From Candidatus Arsenophonus triatominarum (GTDB lineage Bacteria > Pseudomonadota > Gammaproteobacteria > Enterobacterales > Enterobacteriaceae), in assembly GCF_001640365.1 (NCBI RefSeq), contig NZ_LWMI01000016.1, positions 434,001 to 498,000 of the forward strand: a stretch of 64,000 nucleotides of DNA, in the 5' to 3' direction. This document shows positions 9,419 through 21,282 of this stretch, one piece after another. The notes below the pieces were generated by a model. That model ran no database searches. It was given only the letters and a program-made list of their open reading frames with translations, and was not told the origin of the DNA. The translations under genes and the position numbers were made by a program. How positions within the stretch are numbered: the first letter of the stretch is position 1; each line of letters opens with the position of its first letter.

Positions 9419-10455
9419 AAGCGTGTTGCTTAATAGTGAAATAAGGGTATTTCGGTGATTGAAGTAAATTTTAGGCTGTTCTGAGATGGAAATTCCAAAG
9501 ACCGGCACTAAGGAGTAAAAAGGTATCATCAATAAAGGGTCTACGATTCCGTAAAATTTGGGTCATACAACCGAGGCGCTTGATACCCGCGATGGCGTGT
9601 TCAACCGTAATACGGATGCCCGAGATTATTTTATTTTCTTGTTTTTGTTCAGGCGATAAAGGTCTTTTTCGAGTTCCTTTTTTTGGGATTTGTGTATTAG
9701 GATGCTGTTTATCTATACCTTGAAAACCGGTATCGGCCCAGATGGTTACCTCAGGGGGAATATGGCGAATTATATCGACTTTATCGAGTAAGCGTTTATC
9801 GTGACGGCGCCCATTTTTGATCATGGGGATAAATCCAATTTTCCTCGTTTCGTCAGTCATAATAAGCCCTTTTCGAGTGGTCTGTCTTTTCTTTCCCGAA
9901 TACATTTTTTTTCGCCGACGCAGATTCTTAGGCTTTTGGACAGGTCGCTCTGTCCCATCAATAAAGACGTCTTTAACTCCAGGAAAGGCGCGAAAAAATT
10001 CCTCAGCAGAGCGAATTTGACGAGCGGGCAAAACACATTCTCGCCCCAAGGTCATCTCTAAAACCGGCAATAATATTTTTACCCAGCGACATACCCGTGT
10101 TCTATCTAAACCAAAAAGAAGTCCTTGCAAATCATAGGTCGGATAACATTTTAAATACAATAAAATAAAAAGCAGTTTATCTAATGGGGTTGGGATAAAT
10201 CCTTTCTGCCCTGCACCCATCTGCCGCTCGTGATCTTTTCGATTCTTTTTCCGATAAATCAAATAACAAGCTGAAAATTCAGCGGCTAAATTTTTCAATT
10301 CTTCGACTGATAATCCAATGATTGCTTTACATAAACGATTATCTCGTAACAACCGCTCTTTGTTGATCATTTCAAACCGTTATTTTCTAAGTTAAACCTC
10401 TTTTTATTGTCTATAGCGTGACAAAAAATGCAAGTCTCTATTCAGCAACTATTTT
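9419..10455 (-). mobile_element. IS5-like element, copy 3, nested in copy 2
   Basis: Complete 1037-bp element with AAT direct repeats (9416-9418 and 10456-10458) created in the transposase gene of copy 2. Self-insertion shows the element was active after copy 2 arrived. Confidence 0.92.
9471..10370 (-). CDS. IS5-family transposase, intact
   Basis: 299 residues. An N-terminal helix-turn-helix region (TYDLQGLLFGLDRTRVCRWV) is followed by a DDE domain: Asp in VKDVFIDGTERP, Asp in TIWADTGFQGID and Glu in GIRITVEHAIAGIKR. The C-terminus is LLLSAGLWNFHLRTA. It is of the DDE_Tnp_4 type; the exact IS5 subgroup is not certain. The gene occupies nearly the whole element and looks functional. An identical or nearly identical protein is encoded at 34609-35508. 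Confidence 0.9.
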   Translation of the reverse strand: MINKERLLRDNRLCKAIIGLSVEELKNLAAEFSACYLIYRKKNRKDHERQMGAGQKGFIPTPLDKLLFILLYLKCYPTYDLQGLLFGLDRTRVCRWVKILLPVLEMTLGRECVLPARQIRSAEEFFRAFPGVKDVFIDGTERPVQKPKNLRRRKKMYSGKKRQTTRKGLIMTDETRKIGFIPMIKNGRRHDKRLLDKVDIIRHIPPEVTIWADTGFQGIDKQHPNTQIPKKGTRKRPLSPEQKQENKIISGIRITVEHAIAGIKRLGCMTQILRNRRPFIDDTFLLLSAGLWNFHLRTA

Positions 10456-10595
10456 AATGATTGCTTTACATAAACGATTATCTCGTAACAACCGCTCTTT
10501 GTTGATCATTTCAAACCGTTATTTTCTAAGTTAAACCTCTTTATTATTGTCTATAGCGTGACAAAAAATGCAACTCTCTATTCAGCAACTATTTT

Positions 10596-11038
10596 AATGA
10601 ACGACTTTACTGTAAGTATCAATGTAAGTTTGTTGATAAACACGACCAACGCCTTTTAAATGACCGACATAAAAAGTATCTTGTGAACCCAGATAACCTG
10701 GATGCGCTGTTTCAATCTCACCACAGGCTTCATCATCTTGCGCTTTCTTTTCTAGAGCACTGATTTGTGATTCTGACAGGATAATTCCTTCTGTTGCGAT
10801 TTTATCTTCAAGCGCTTTTAGGCGTTTTGTAAAATTATCGAGATTATGGCGCAGCTAAATAGAGCGAACGCTACTCCCCGAAACAAAAATGCCTTTTTTT
10901 CTTAGTTCATTACTACTGCGGTGTTGACCGTGTGCAGGGTATTCAATCGCATACTCAACTACAGCGCTTTCAATCTGTTCATCTACTCTATTTTTTACGT
11001 TAGGCACCCGTCGATTTTGATTAATTAAAGCGTCTATC
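10596..11038 (-). mobile_element. IS481-family element, internal 5' fragment
   Basis: Matches codons of the IS481 transposase from the GIDALINQNRR region to the TYIDTYSKVVH region, without either terminus. A nonsense change is visible near 10855, where the Trp of SIWLRHN has become a stop. Bounded by the IS5-like copy 2 on the left and IS3 copy 2 on the right. Confidence 0.85.
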
Positions 11039-11148
11039 TGTAGTGGTCAACTAAAATTGGCCACCCTACCTGACTGTTCACGGAACAGTCGCTCTGATTC
11101 GTTTGGCGTTAATCCACCGTTATACCAGTGAGGTCTTATATCGCTATA

Positions 11149-13095
<1,947 letters not shown>

Positions 13096-13168
13096 TTCGG
13101 CACCTATAAAAATTATGAGGTAAGCATATCACCTCAACTTAGGTGGCCAAATTTAGTATGCCACTACA

Positions 13169-13475
13169 CTTGTCTCTTATGTGGGAAAAAATTACTTTTC
13201 GCAGGAATGAATTTTGGATTGAATCGTAAAGAACTTATGACACGTCACCATGATCTGGCTTGTTTGCGGTGGCGATAAAAACTCACGACAGGGTAGATCT
13301 ATCCTTTTGTTCAAAATTGATCAATAATTAATCGTTTTTTAACCGTCTATTCCGTTCCTTATCTCAACCTTCAACATAATTTTGGCAAAATTTAGAAGAA
13401 AATAAAAAGGATTCCATCATGGCGCAGGTTAATGAGTAACCATTTCGGGTATTAATTTCTTATACATGAACTAAG
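13169..13475. other. Unassigned remnant between IS3 and MITE-A
   Basis: About 300 bp without a convincing gene. A short readable stretch on the + strand (GMNFGLNRKELMTRHHDL ending at 13279) is followed by AT-rich sequence and a tiny frame, AAAAGG then ATGGCGCAGGTTAATGAGTAA. It resembles phage tail-region debris, but I cannot name the genes. Confidence 0.3.
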
Positions 13476-13667
13476 CACGAGTTTCGCACCAATAAAAAAA
13501 CGCTCTATTTTTAAGTTTAATTCAGCATAATATATAAATAGACAAAATCTTATAAATTAAAAGCAACTTATTGTAATTTAAACAAATTTATACGTTTTAG
13601 TAACTTGCAAATTAACCATTGCTTTTAAGCCATTTCTGAAATTTTATATTCCTGTGCGAAACCCGTG
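13476..13667. repeat. MITE-A copy 2 (192 bp)
   Basis: Same sequence as 5236-5426, with CACGAGTTTCGCACC at the left and GTGCGAAACCCGTG at the right. The flanks do not match (CTAAG and ACATA), so one side has been exchanged; the right flank is IS256 sequence. Confidence 0.88.
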
Positions 13668-14284
13668 ACATATAGAGTCCTAACAATTCCTTATGCCCTG
13701 TGTAGATTGCCTTAATGTTTTATCTTGTAATGAATGGCATCGAGCCAGACAAAAGGGTAGAGCGCCTCCAGAGGGCGTTGTTGCCAGGCTTTTAATTCAG
13801 GGAGTAATTTGTCAGTAATATGCGTAATAGCTCCATCTGATATTTCCAGTCCATATAATTCTGCAACATGTTTTTGAATATCACGATAACTCATGCCTAA
13901 TGCAAATAACGATAGGATTTTGTTATCAATATTCTCTGATAATTTTGTCTGATTTTTCTTAATGAGCTGAGGCTCAAAAGCACCTGACCTGTCTTTGGGC
14001 GTTTTCAGTTCAAATTGACCTGATGTCGATTTAACCGTTTTTCGAGTATAGCCATTTTTACGCGTATCGATTGACGTTGTCGATAGGTAGTGTTCTATTT
14101 CTGCCTGCAGGGCAGCTTCGGTCAGCTGTTTTATGAGTGGTGTGAGTATTCCATCCGTACCGAGTAAATTTTTACCTGATTGTAATTGCTTCAACGCTTC
14201 ATCAAAATTAACTGATTGATTTCTCATATGTCATACCTCTTTTTTTTTAAGTTTAAGATATGACACAGATTTTTGAACACTACC
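13668..14284 (-). mobile_element. IS256-family element, 5' fragment
   Basis: One terminal repeat is intact at the right (reads GGTAGTGTTCAAAAATCTG on the - strand) and abuts AATGATGA of an IS982 gene. Inside is the N-terminal half of the transposase, then an internal deletion, then 32 bp shared with the fragment starting at 28809. The left side is cut at the MITE. Confidence 0.82.
13712..14227 (-). pseudogene. IS256-family (Mutator-type) transposase, N-terminal half
   Basis: 171 codons starting MRNQSVNFDEALKQLQSGKN, with ALQAEIEHYLS, NGYTRKTVKS, LFALGMSYRDIQKHV and the first catalytic Asp region FVWLDAIHYKIK. It ends by deletion instead of continuing to GRYVSK as family members do. A normal protein is about 400 residues. 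Confidence 0.85.
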
Positions 14285-15053
14285 AATGATGACACTGGTT
14301 GTTTTGTTTCATCAACTCCGATTCAGACAATTCAAGGTATTTTATCTCTATTATGTCCGTTTATATCTCAGGAAGGAATTTCCTAACTTGCCATCATATT
14401 CACGCTGCGTAGAGTTACTTCCGCGCAGTGCCTTAGCTTTAACGGCACTGTTTGAGTCAATTAAGGGAAAGTGCACGGGTCTGTCGGTTGCCGATTCTAT
14501 TCCGATAGCTGTGTGTGATAACTTACGGATCCGCCGGCATAAAGTCTTCGATGGAATAGCTGAACGAGGAAAAACCTCAACAGGTTGGTTCTTTGGTTTC
14601 AAACTTCATGTAATTATCAATCATTTGGGGGAAATACTCAGTTTTCGACTTACACCAGGAAACACAGATGATCGGAAACCATTACTTGAGCTGATAAAAG
14701 ATCTTTCTGGTTATTTGTATGCGGATAAAGGGTATTTATCGGCTTCACTGAAACAGCAACTGAAAACAATGGGAATTAACCTTATAACGAATATCAAGAA
14801 GAAAATGAAGCCTGTTGAACAGACTTGTTTCGACAAAGCCATCTTGCGTCATCGTTCTGTCATTGAAACGGTATTTGATGAGTTAAAAAATCTTTGTCAG
14901 ATAGCGCATACGCGGCACCGCTCTCCTGCTAACTTTGTAGTGAATTTATTAGCCAGGCTGGTTGCATATTGTTTAATTCCATCTAAACCAAAGATACCGG
15001 TGGCAGGAACATCTCTTCAAGCATAATTGATAATGCTTATCCCGAACTCAGGT
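14285..15053 (+). mobile_element. IS982-family element, 3' fragment
   Basis: Begins with AATGATGA at the IS256 border and ends with the IS982 terminal repeat CTTATCCCGAACTCAGGT. It holds all but the first 45 or so codons of the transposase; the missing part is at 30684-30940. Confidence 0.85.
14286..15026 (+). pseudogene. IS982-family transposase, 5' truncated
   Basis: DDE domain with Asp in SVADSIPIAVCDN, Asp in YLYADKGYLSAS and Glu in RSVIETVFDELKNLCQ, plus HKVFDGIAERGKTSTGWFFG. The frame is open from the IS256 junction, but the native start (MMENLTELY) is on the other fragment. ATG ATG at the junction gives a spurious start. Confidence 0.85.
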
Positions 15054-15054
15054 T

Positions 15055-15459
15055 GTATTAGCCCCTTTACGGGTAGCGCAATCCACTTGGCCGGATGAAG
15101 CGCTTAAATGGAACCACCTGCATAATATTGAAGTGCAACCCATCATTGGCACCGCCAAAGCACGGATGGCTGCACTCAAAAATACCCATGCCAGTGTATT
15201 TACTGTCAATTATGACAATCTCGTCTGGTTGGTTGATATCCTTGGGGACAGTTGGCCTTTCGGCACAATTATCGCCGCGATGAGAGCACCCGATTAAAAT
15301 TATTCCGGTTACGCAAAGGCGGTAAACGCACCGCAGCACTCGCCAAAATGGCCCATAAATTTTATTCATCGCTGGGTGAATTTGACAGGTACGCCTTCAC
15401 CCAATGGCCTAATGGACTTATGGGGGCAAGCGTGGTTTGTTGACCAAGGCGAACGAATT
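15055..15459 (+). pseudogene. Phage SNF2-type DNA helicase fragment
   Basis: With frameshifts corrected the frame reads VLAPLRVAQSTWPDEALKW, then VFTVNYDNLVWLVD, IIADESTRLK (a DExx-type motif II) and LTGTPSPNGLMDLWGQAWF (motif III). This pattern matches SNF2-like helicases of phages. Two bases are gained near 15282 and one T near 15361. Both ends are cut: IS982 on the left, IS4/IS701-like sequence on the right. Only the N-terminal helicase lobe remains. Confidence 0.75.
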
Positions 15460-15668
15460 GTGGTATTGAACGTTGTCAGGCTCGCACGAGCCGAGCGCAA
15501 AGAAATCATATTTTTCTCGCGATTTCTGCGTGGTTTGAACAACTTAAACGCCGTATATCTGAAAAAATAACCCTTTATCAACAAAATTGGGACGTAATCA
15601 AAAATGCCATTACTGAGCACATCCGTATTTTATTAGCGTACCCAAATTAGTTTTGTGCGAAACTCGTG
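15460..15668 (+). mobile_element. IS4/IS701-like element, 3' fragment
   Basis: About 209 bp nearly identical to the 3' end of the copy at 15801-16861, ending TTTTGTGCGAAACTCGTG. It contains the last 67 or so codons of the transposase and is joined to the helicase fragment. Confidence 0.85.
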
Positions 15669-15800
15669 TATAAAATAGAATAAATTGGTTGTATTTATAT
15701 TCACAAATAAAATATGTTAAATTAAATATATTAATAAATAAGTTATTAATTATAGAAATATTCATCTGTTGTAAAATAGACATGTTAATAAACAATAAAT

Positions 15801-16861
15801 CACGAGTTTCGCAATCTCCAAAAAAGAAGTATAAAGTTCAAAACAAGAAAAAATTAGGGTGTTCATATTTTGTCCGGTTATCCATGCATTAAAAATATCT
15901 ATAAAACATCCTTACAAGTAAGCAGTGTAAGATACTCTGGTTTGGCGTTATCAGAAGTAAGCCCATCGCCTTTATCTCATGACACTATTAGTCGATGGCT
16001 AAAAGTAGATGTTTTCGAGCTAAAGACCTATGGCGATTAGTTCAACCTTCTATAGACAAAAAAAGTCCTTGCGTACTAATTGCCGATGATACATTGATTG
16101 CCAAAACACGTAGTAAAAAAATAAAGATGGTCCATTATCAATATTCAGGTAATGAACATGATGTTATTGCTGGCATAGGTTTAGTTAATTTACTTTGGTA
16201 TAATCTAACAACTGTTGAATCAATTCCTATTGATTATCGTATTTATGATAAAGATTCTGATGGAAAAACAAAAAACACGCACTTTTCCGAAATGCTCGCT
16301 CTTGCTAAAAAAAGAGGGATCATACCAGAAGCGGTAGTGATGGATGCCTGGTATTCTAGCCTGGATAATCTGAAATCAATTCGCTCTCATGGTTGGGGCT
16401 GGGTAACCACGCTGAGGAAAAACAGGATTGTTAACCATAACAAACAACTGAACAAGTTAGACATCTCAGAAGAAGGAACTCCAATACACTTACGAGGCTA
16501 CGCTTGGGTGACTGTTTTCAAATTTACAGCCAAAAACGGCCGTATTGATTACAGAGTAACAAACAAAGACAATCCCACCCGTCAATACGTCAAATCTATC
16601 ATGGATGCCCGTTGGTCTGTTGAAGTTTATCATTGAGAAGTTAAATAAAATTGTGGTATTGAACGCTGTCAGGCTCGCACGAGCCGAGCGCAAAGAAATC
16701 ATATTTTTCTCGCAATTTCTGCGTGGTTTGAACAACATAAACGTCGTATATCTGAAAAAATAACCCTTTATCAACAAAATTGGGACGTAATCAAAAATGC
16801 CATTACTGAGCACATCCGTGTTTTATTAGCGTACCTAAATTAGTTTTGTGCGAAACTCGTG
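15801..16861 (+). mobile_element. IS4/IS701-like element
   Basis: Starts CACGAGTTTCGCA and ends TGCGAAACTCGTG, with TAAAT as a direct repeat on both sides (15796-15800 and 16862-16866). The terminal repeats and the 5-bp duplication are the same as those of MITE-A, so this family is the likely source of its transposase. Confidence 0.85.
15864..16842 (+). pseudogene. IS4/IS701-like DDE transposase, inactivated
   Basis: Readable blocks are VHILSGYPCIKN, PSPLSHDTISRWL, CVLIADDTLIAKTRSKK (Asp), EAVVMDAWYSSLDNL (Asp), ARWSVEVYH and NCGIERCQARTSRAQRNH. There is a frameshift near 15998, and two nonsense codons follow VEVYH: TGA where Arg is expected and TAA where Gln is expected. The exact family among IS4-superfamily groups is uncertain. 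Confidence 0.75.
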
Positions 16862-16864
16862 TAA

Positions 16865-16890
16865 ATAAAAATTAGCCCGCCTTAACGGGC
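16865..16890 (-). terminator. Terminator downstream of serA
   Basis: On the - strand GCCCGTTAAGGCGGGC forms a five-base stem with a six-base loop, followed by TAATTTTTATTTA. It begins 40 bp after the serA stop, partly inside the duplicated TAAAT of the adjacent IS. Confidence 0.7.
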
Positions 16891-16929
16891 AATCTATTGA
16901 AAAAAAGTAAATTAGTAAAATTTATTAAT

Positions 16930-18171
16930 TTAATAAAGAAGGCGTGTCCGGATCGTACCAGGTAAAGATTTTAGTTTTTGTAATAAACTTTTTGCCGTCG
17001 TTGCCGGTTGTGATGTAATATCAATCACAACATAACCAATATTGCCGGTGGTTTGCAAATATTGTGCCGCTATATTAATCTCGTCTTCCATAAAGATCTG
17101 ATTAATACGATTTAACATCCCCTGACGATTTTCATGAATATGTAATAAACGATTAGTATCGTCAGTATGGATAGGTAATGAAACTTCAGGGAAATTGACC
17201 GCCGATAAAGTAGAGCCATTATCAGAATATTTTGCTAACTTATTAGCCACTTCAGAACCAATATTTTCCTGTGCTTCTTGCGTTGAGCCACCAATATGAG
17301 GGGTTAAAATAACATTATCAAAACCTATTAACGGTGAGCTGAAAGGATCACCATTACTGGCTGGTTCTTTAGGAAATACATCAATTGCAGCACCTGAGAT
17401 ATGCTGACTTTTTAATGCCTCAGCTAAGGCAGGGATATCAACTACGCTACCACGTGAAGCATTGATCAAAATCGCGCCGGGTTTCATCAAGGTTAGTTGT
17501 TCCTTGGCAAACATATTCTTAGTACTCGCTGTTTCAGGAACATGTAAGCTAACTACATCACCCATATTGAGTAATTCGGTCATAGTAGGAACTTGGCAAG
17601 CATTACCTAGCGGTAACTTATTTTCAATATCATAGAAATAAACATTCATTCCAATATTTTCAGCTAAGATACCTAATTGGGTACCAATATGACCATAACC
17701 AATGATACCTAATTTCTTACCCCGTGCTTCATAGCTTCCTTTGGCTTGTTTATTCCATATTCCACGATGGGCTTTCATGCTCGCTTCTGGAATACGACGT
17801 AAAAGCAACAGTAATTCGCCAAGTACCATTTCTGCCACAGAGCGTGTATTGGAAAATGGCGCATTGAAAACTGGAATGCCCCGCTTAGCCGCAGATTGAA
17901 TATCAACTTGATTGGTGCCAATGCAAAAGCAACCGACTGCAATCAATTTTTCAGCCACGACTAAAACCTGTTCGCTAAGATAGGTACGGGAACGAATACC
18001 GATAAAGTGGACATCAGGGATCACTGCGATTAATTCTTCTGTTGATAATGCACCTTCATGATATTCAATATTGTCATAGCCTGCTGCCCGCAAATTATTA
18101 ATTGCACTTTGATGCACACCCTCTAAAAGCAAAAATTTAATTTTCTGTTTTTGTAAAGATACATTAACCAT
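16930..18171 (-). CDS. serA: D-3-phosphoglycerate dehydrogenase
   Basis: 413 residues, close to the usual 410. The enzyme oxidises 3-phosphoglycerate to 3-phosphohydroxypyruvate, the first step of serine synthesis in the cytosol. Seen directly: the NAD-binding loop LGIIGYGHIGTQLG, the substrate Arg region INASRGSVVDI and the catalytic His in TPHIGGSTQEAQENIG. A C-terminal ACT domain (about 335-413, NIAAQYLQTTGNIGYVVIDI) gives serine feedback inhibition. Gene order serA-rpiA-argP matches other Enterobacterales. MITE-A copy 3 sits between serA and rpiA, upstream of the serA promoter region. No damage is seen in this gene despite IS elements on both sides of the island. Confidence 0.97.
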   Translation of the reverse strand: MVNVSLQKQKIKFLLLEGVHQSAINNLRAAGYDNIEYHEGALSTEELIAVIPDVHFIGIRSRTYLSEQVLVVAEKLIAVGCFCIGTNQVDIQSAAKRGIPVFNAPFSNTRSVAEMVLGELLLLLRRIPEASMKAHRGIWNKQAKGSYEARGKKLGIIGYGHIGTQLGILAENIGMNVYFYDIENKLPLGNACQVPTMTELLNMGDVVSLHVPETASTKNMFAKEQLTLMKPGAILINASRGSVVDIPALAEALKSQHISGAAIDVFPKEPASNGDPFSSPLIGFDNVILTPHIGGSTQEAQENIGSEVANKLAKYSDNGSTLSAVNFPEVSLPIHTDDTNRLLHIHENRQGMLNRINQIFMEDEINIAAQYLQTTGNIGYVVIDITSQPATTAKSLLQKLKSLPGTIRTRLLY

Positions 18172-18346
18172 TTACCCCATCCTATCATTAAGATTACGGC
18201 TATCACCTATTTTGTTCATACAAACATAACAAAAATTTTCCCAGTAGCAATACTATCATTTACCCAAGCAACGAAATAAATCTCAACCAAAACGCTATAA
18301 CGAACAAAAAGAAAATTTAAGAGGCAAAAATAAGATTTTTATCATA

Positions 18347-18538
18347 CACGAGTTTCGCACAGGCATATAAAATTCCAGAAATGGCTTAAAAGCAATGGTT
18401 AATTTGTAAGTTACTAAAACGTATAAATTTGTTTAAATTACAATAAGTTGCTTTTAATTTATAAGGTTTTTTCTATTTATATATTATGCTGAATTAAACT
18501 TAAAAATAGAGCGTTTTTTTATTGGTGAGAAACTCGTG
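18347..18538. repeat. MITE-A copy 3 (192 bp, inverted orientation)
   Basis: Same element as 5236-5426 in reverse orientation, with CACGAGTTTCGCACAGG at the left. Flanked by TCATA at 18342-18346 and 18539-18543, a clean 5-bp target duplication. It lies in the serA-rpiA spacer without touching either gene. Confidence 0.92.
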
Positions 18539-18659
18539 TCATACTAAATCAATTATTATGATATAACTCACTAAATTTGATAGTAAAAAAATATAAATTT
18601 AATCGAGGCAATAAGTACTACCTTAATAACCGATCAGCGCTTTAAAAACCACCAAATAA

Positions 18660-19325
18660 TTAGCTTTTAGCTGTTAATTTGTTCACTCCAGCTGGCTTTG
18701 CCAGCAAAATAATATCTGCTGGGCGATTGGCAAATAACCCTACCGTTACTACGCCGGCAATCGCATTAATTTTATTTTCAAGGTAGATCGGATCGAGGAT
18801 CTTTAAATTGTGAACATCAAGAATGACATTGCCATTATCAGTAACCACATTTTGCCGATATTCTGGCATGCCTCCTAACCTTACCAATTGACGAGCGACA
18901 TAAGCGCGCGCCATCGGAATCACTTCAACGGGTAATGGAAATTTACCTAAAATATCAACTTGCTTAGATTTATCAGCTATAGCGATAAATTGCTTAGCCA
19001 TTGCAGCGATGACTTTTTCACGCGTCAAAGCAGCGCCACCCCCTTTGATCATCATTAGATCTGGATTAAATTCATCAGCACTATCAATATAAATATCAAC
19101 ACCATCCACATCATTACTATCAAGAATAGGAATGGCTAACGCGGTTAATTTGTCCGTAGAAGCAACAGAACTTGAGACTGCACCTTTAATTAAATGCTTT
19201 TGTGTCGCTAAGCCATCAATAAAATGCGCAACGGTAGAGCCTGTTCCAACACCAACCACCATATCGGGTTTGATATATTCCAAAGCAGCCCAGCCGACCA
19301 TTTTTTTTAATTCATCCTGTGTCAT
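18660..19325 (-). CDS. rpiA: Ribose-5-phosphate isomerase A
   Basis: 221 residues, as usual. It interconverts ribose 5-phosphate and ribulose 5-phosphate in the pentose phosphate pathway. The phosphate-binding loop [13 protein letters not shown], the active-site segment [10 protein letters not shown] (DxADE, with Ser in place of the common Gly) and [14 protein letters not shown] (catalytic Lys and Glu) are all present. Between serA and argP as in related genomes; argP is divergent. The last codons ([12 protein letters not shown]) differ from the typical C-terminus, but length is normal. Confidence 0.96.
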   Translation of the reverse strand: MTQDELKKMVGWAALEYIKPDMVVGVGTGSTVAHFIDGLATQKHLIKGAVSSSVASTDKLTALAIPILDSNDVDGVDIYIDSADEFNPDLMMIKGGGAALTREKVIAAMAKQFIAIADKSKQVDILGKFPLPVEVIPMARAYVARQLVRLGGMPEYRQNVVTDNGNVILDVHNLKILDPIYLENKINAIAGVVTVGLFANRPADIILLAKPAGVNKLTAKS

Positions 19326-19465
19326 AATTAGTTGCCTTATTATTTCTTATTGCTAAAACCTACTAATTAATTAGTATAACGGAATTTCCCCAGCTATCGA
19401 TTGGAAAAATATTGCATAGTAAGATATAGAATAACATCTGAATTGAATTTTAAAGAGATTTTTTC

Positions 19466-20389
19466 GTGATTAAACGCCCTGACTATCGAGCACTACAAGC
19501 ATTGGATACTGTGATCCGTGAACGCGGCTTTGAGCGCGCTGCGCAAAAGTTATGTATCACTCAATCTGCCGTTTCCCAACGAATTAAGCAGCTTGAGAAC
19601 CTATTTGGTCAGCCATTATTAGTGAGGACGATCCCTCCTCAACCAACTGAGCAAGGGCAAAAACTACTCGCGCTATTACATCAAGTGGAATTACTAGAAG
19701 AGCAATGGCTTAGTGACGAAAGTAATGGCACAACTCCGTTGTTGCTATCAGTGGCAGTCAATGCTGATAGTTTAGCAACTTGGTTCCTGCCGGCTCTTAA
19801 TCCAGTACTACATGACAGTCCTATTCGCCTTAATATTCAAGTCGAAGATGAAACCCGGACTCAAGAGCTTTTACGTAGAGGAGAGGTCGTTGGCGCGATT
19901 AGTATTCAACCAGAGCCTTTACCTGGCTGCCTGGTAGATAAACTGGGTGCACTGGATTATTTATTCGTTTCCTCACCTACTTTTGCTGAGCGTTATTTCC
20001 CTACTGGGGTAACAAAAGTCTCACTGTTAAGAGCACCAGCTGTCGCTTTTGATCATCTAGATGATATGCATCAAGCTTTTGTGCAACAGAATTTTAACCT
20101 ATCTCCGGGTAGTGTACCTTGCCATATTGTGAATTCATCAGAGGCATTTGTTCAACTTGCTAAGCAAGGCTCAACCTGTTGTATGATCCCACATTTACAA
20201 ATTATTAATGAATTAAATTCAGGTGAACTAGTCGACCTTACGCCCGGATTATGTCAGCATAGAATGCTATATTGGCACCGCTTTTCGCCTGAAAGTAGGA
20301 CAATGAGAAAGGTGACTGACGCCCTGGTAAAAAGTGGACGCCAGATATTAAAACAAGCAGATAATGATAATGTGGCAAATAACAATTAA
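19466..20389 (+). CDS. argP: LysR-type transcriptional regulator ArgP
   Basis: 307 residues, slightly longer than the usual 297. N-terminal winged helix-turn-helix ([20 protein letters not shown]) and a C-terminal periplasmic-binding-like effector domain ([20 protein letters not shown]). In relatives ArgP (IciA) activates genes of arginine and lysine metabolism in response to those amino acids. Divergent from rpiA. Its last bases overlap the stop of the convergent yggE by a few bases. Confidence 0.93.
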   Translation: MIKRPDYRALQALDTVIRERGFERAAQKLCITQSAVSQRIKQLENLFGQPLLVRTIPPQPTEQGQKLLALLHQVELLEEQWLSDESNGTTPLLLSVAVNADSLATWFLPALNPVLHDSPIRLNIQVEDETRTQELLRRGEVVGAISIQPEPLPGCLVDKLGALDYLFVSSPTFAERYFPTGVTKVSLLRAPAVAFDHLDDMHQAFVQQNFNLSPGSVPCHIVNSSEAFVQLAKQGSTCCMIPHLQIINELNSGELVDLTPGLCQHRMLYWHRFSPESRTMRKVTDALVKSGRQILKQADNDNVANNN

Positions 20390-21114
20390 CGTTTCAAATC
20401 AAAAACAACGTCAACTTGATCGGTAAAATCAATACTCTGTTGTTCATAAGTTTTATTGCTATCACTGGCAGAGGCAGCCACCATTTGGTTCATAGCCTTC
20501 ATTCTTGGCATTGGATAAGGTGTTGCATCAGGTGCTCGATAATTAATACTATAAACTTTTCCTAGTTTAACATTAAATCCTGCCGCTAACGCTTCTGCTT
20601 GCGCTTTAGCATTGTCAATTGCTTTATTACGAGCTTTGTCACGATAGTGTTTAGGATCCTTAACACCAAATTGCACCGAATTAATTTCATTTAAACCAGC
20701 TGCTAGCGCACCATCCAATAAAGTATTCAATTGATTTAGTTTATATAGTTTAACTTCTACTGAACGTTCTGCAGTATAACCGACTATTTTAGATTTTTCG
20801 GCGCTTTTATCATATTCATATTTCGGTTGAGTCGTGATATTTGCCGCATTGATATCGCTACTTTCTATCCCTTTATCCTTGAGAAAGTCAAAATATTGCT
20901 TAACACGTGCGTCAACCGCCGTTTTAGCTGAGGCAGCATTTTTTTCAGTTACAGCAACATTAATTAGTAAAGTGACCATATCTGGTGTGGCTTTAATCGT
21001 TGCATTACCTGATGTCACGATATGTGGCCTATTAGGTAAGGAGTTAGATTGAGCAAGTAATGGTAATGAACTGACTGACATCATCGCTAAAAATATAATC
21101 GAACTAAGCTTCAC
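20386..21114 (-). CDS. yggE: Periplasmic SIMPL-domain protein YggE
   Basis: 242 residues. A signal peptide ([20 protein letters not shown]) is followed by a DUF541/SIMPL domain ([40 protein letters not shown]). In E. coli YggE lowers oxidative stress, though its mechanism is not settled. Lies next to argP as in E. coli. In the E. coli gene order argO would follow; here an IS481 replaces what comes next. Confidence 0.92.
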   Translation of the reverse strand: MKLSSIIFLAMMSVSSLPLLAQSNSLPNRPHIVTSGNATIKATPDMVTLLINVAVTEKNAASAKTAVDARVKQYFDFLKDKGIESSDINAANITTQPKYEYDKSAEKSKIVGYTAERSVEVKLYKLNQLNTLLDGALAAGLNEINSVQFGVKDPKHYRDKARNKAIDNAKAQAEALAAGFNVKLGKVYSINYRAPDATPYPMPRMKAMNQMVAASASDSNKTYEQQSIDFTDQVDVVFDLKR

Positions 21115-21282
21115 GAGACCTCCTGCACATAATTAATCAACTCTAGATAGACTATTTGCTAGCCAATAATCGTTTATTCTTAACATAATAGAATATTAAA
21201 AAGCATAATGGGAAGATTAATCATAATGAATAATTTTAATCAACGCTAACTAATGCAAGTTTAAATAGAGAGATAGTTTATT

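Larger units (their letters stand above)
8516..10595 (-). mobile_element. IS5-like element, copy 2, split by copy 3
   Basis: Left segment 8516-9418 and right segment 10456-10595 join into one IS5-like element once the nested copy (9419-10455) is removed. Both ends are present, but outside flanks differ (AAA and AAT). The flanks are IS481 pieces in opposite orientations, so this copy sits at a rearrangement junction. Near 8700 it also has two extra bases, which shift the transposase 3' end. Confidence 0.85.

Noticed and set aside
15095..15443. Small independent genes in the helicase fragment (several 60-100 codon frames on both strands)
   Set aside because: All are pieces or shadows of a single frameshifted helicase reading.
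18301..18660. Small RNA or regulatory leader in the serA-rpiA spacer
   Set aside because: The structured 192-bp block there is MITE-A copy 3 with a clean TCATA duplication; nothing else stands out.
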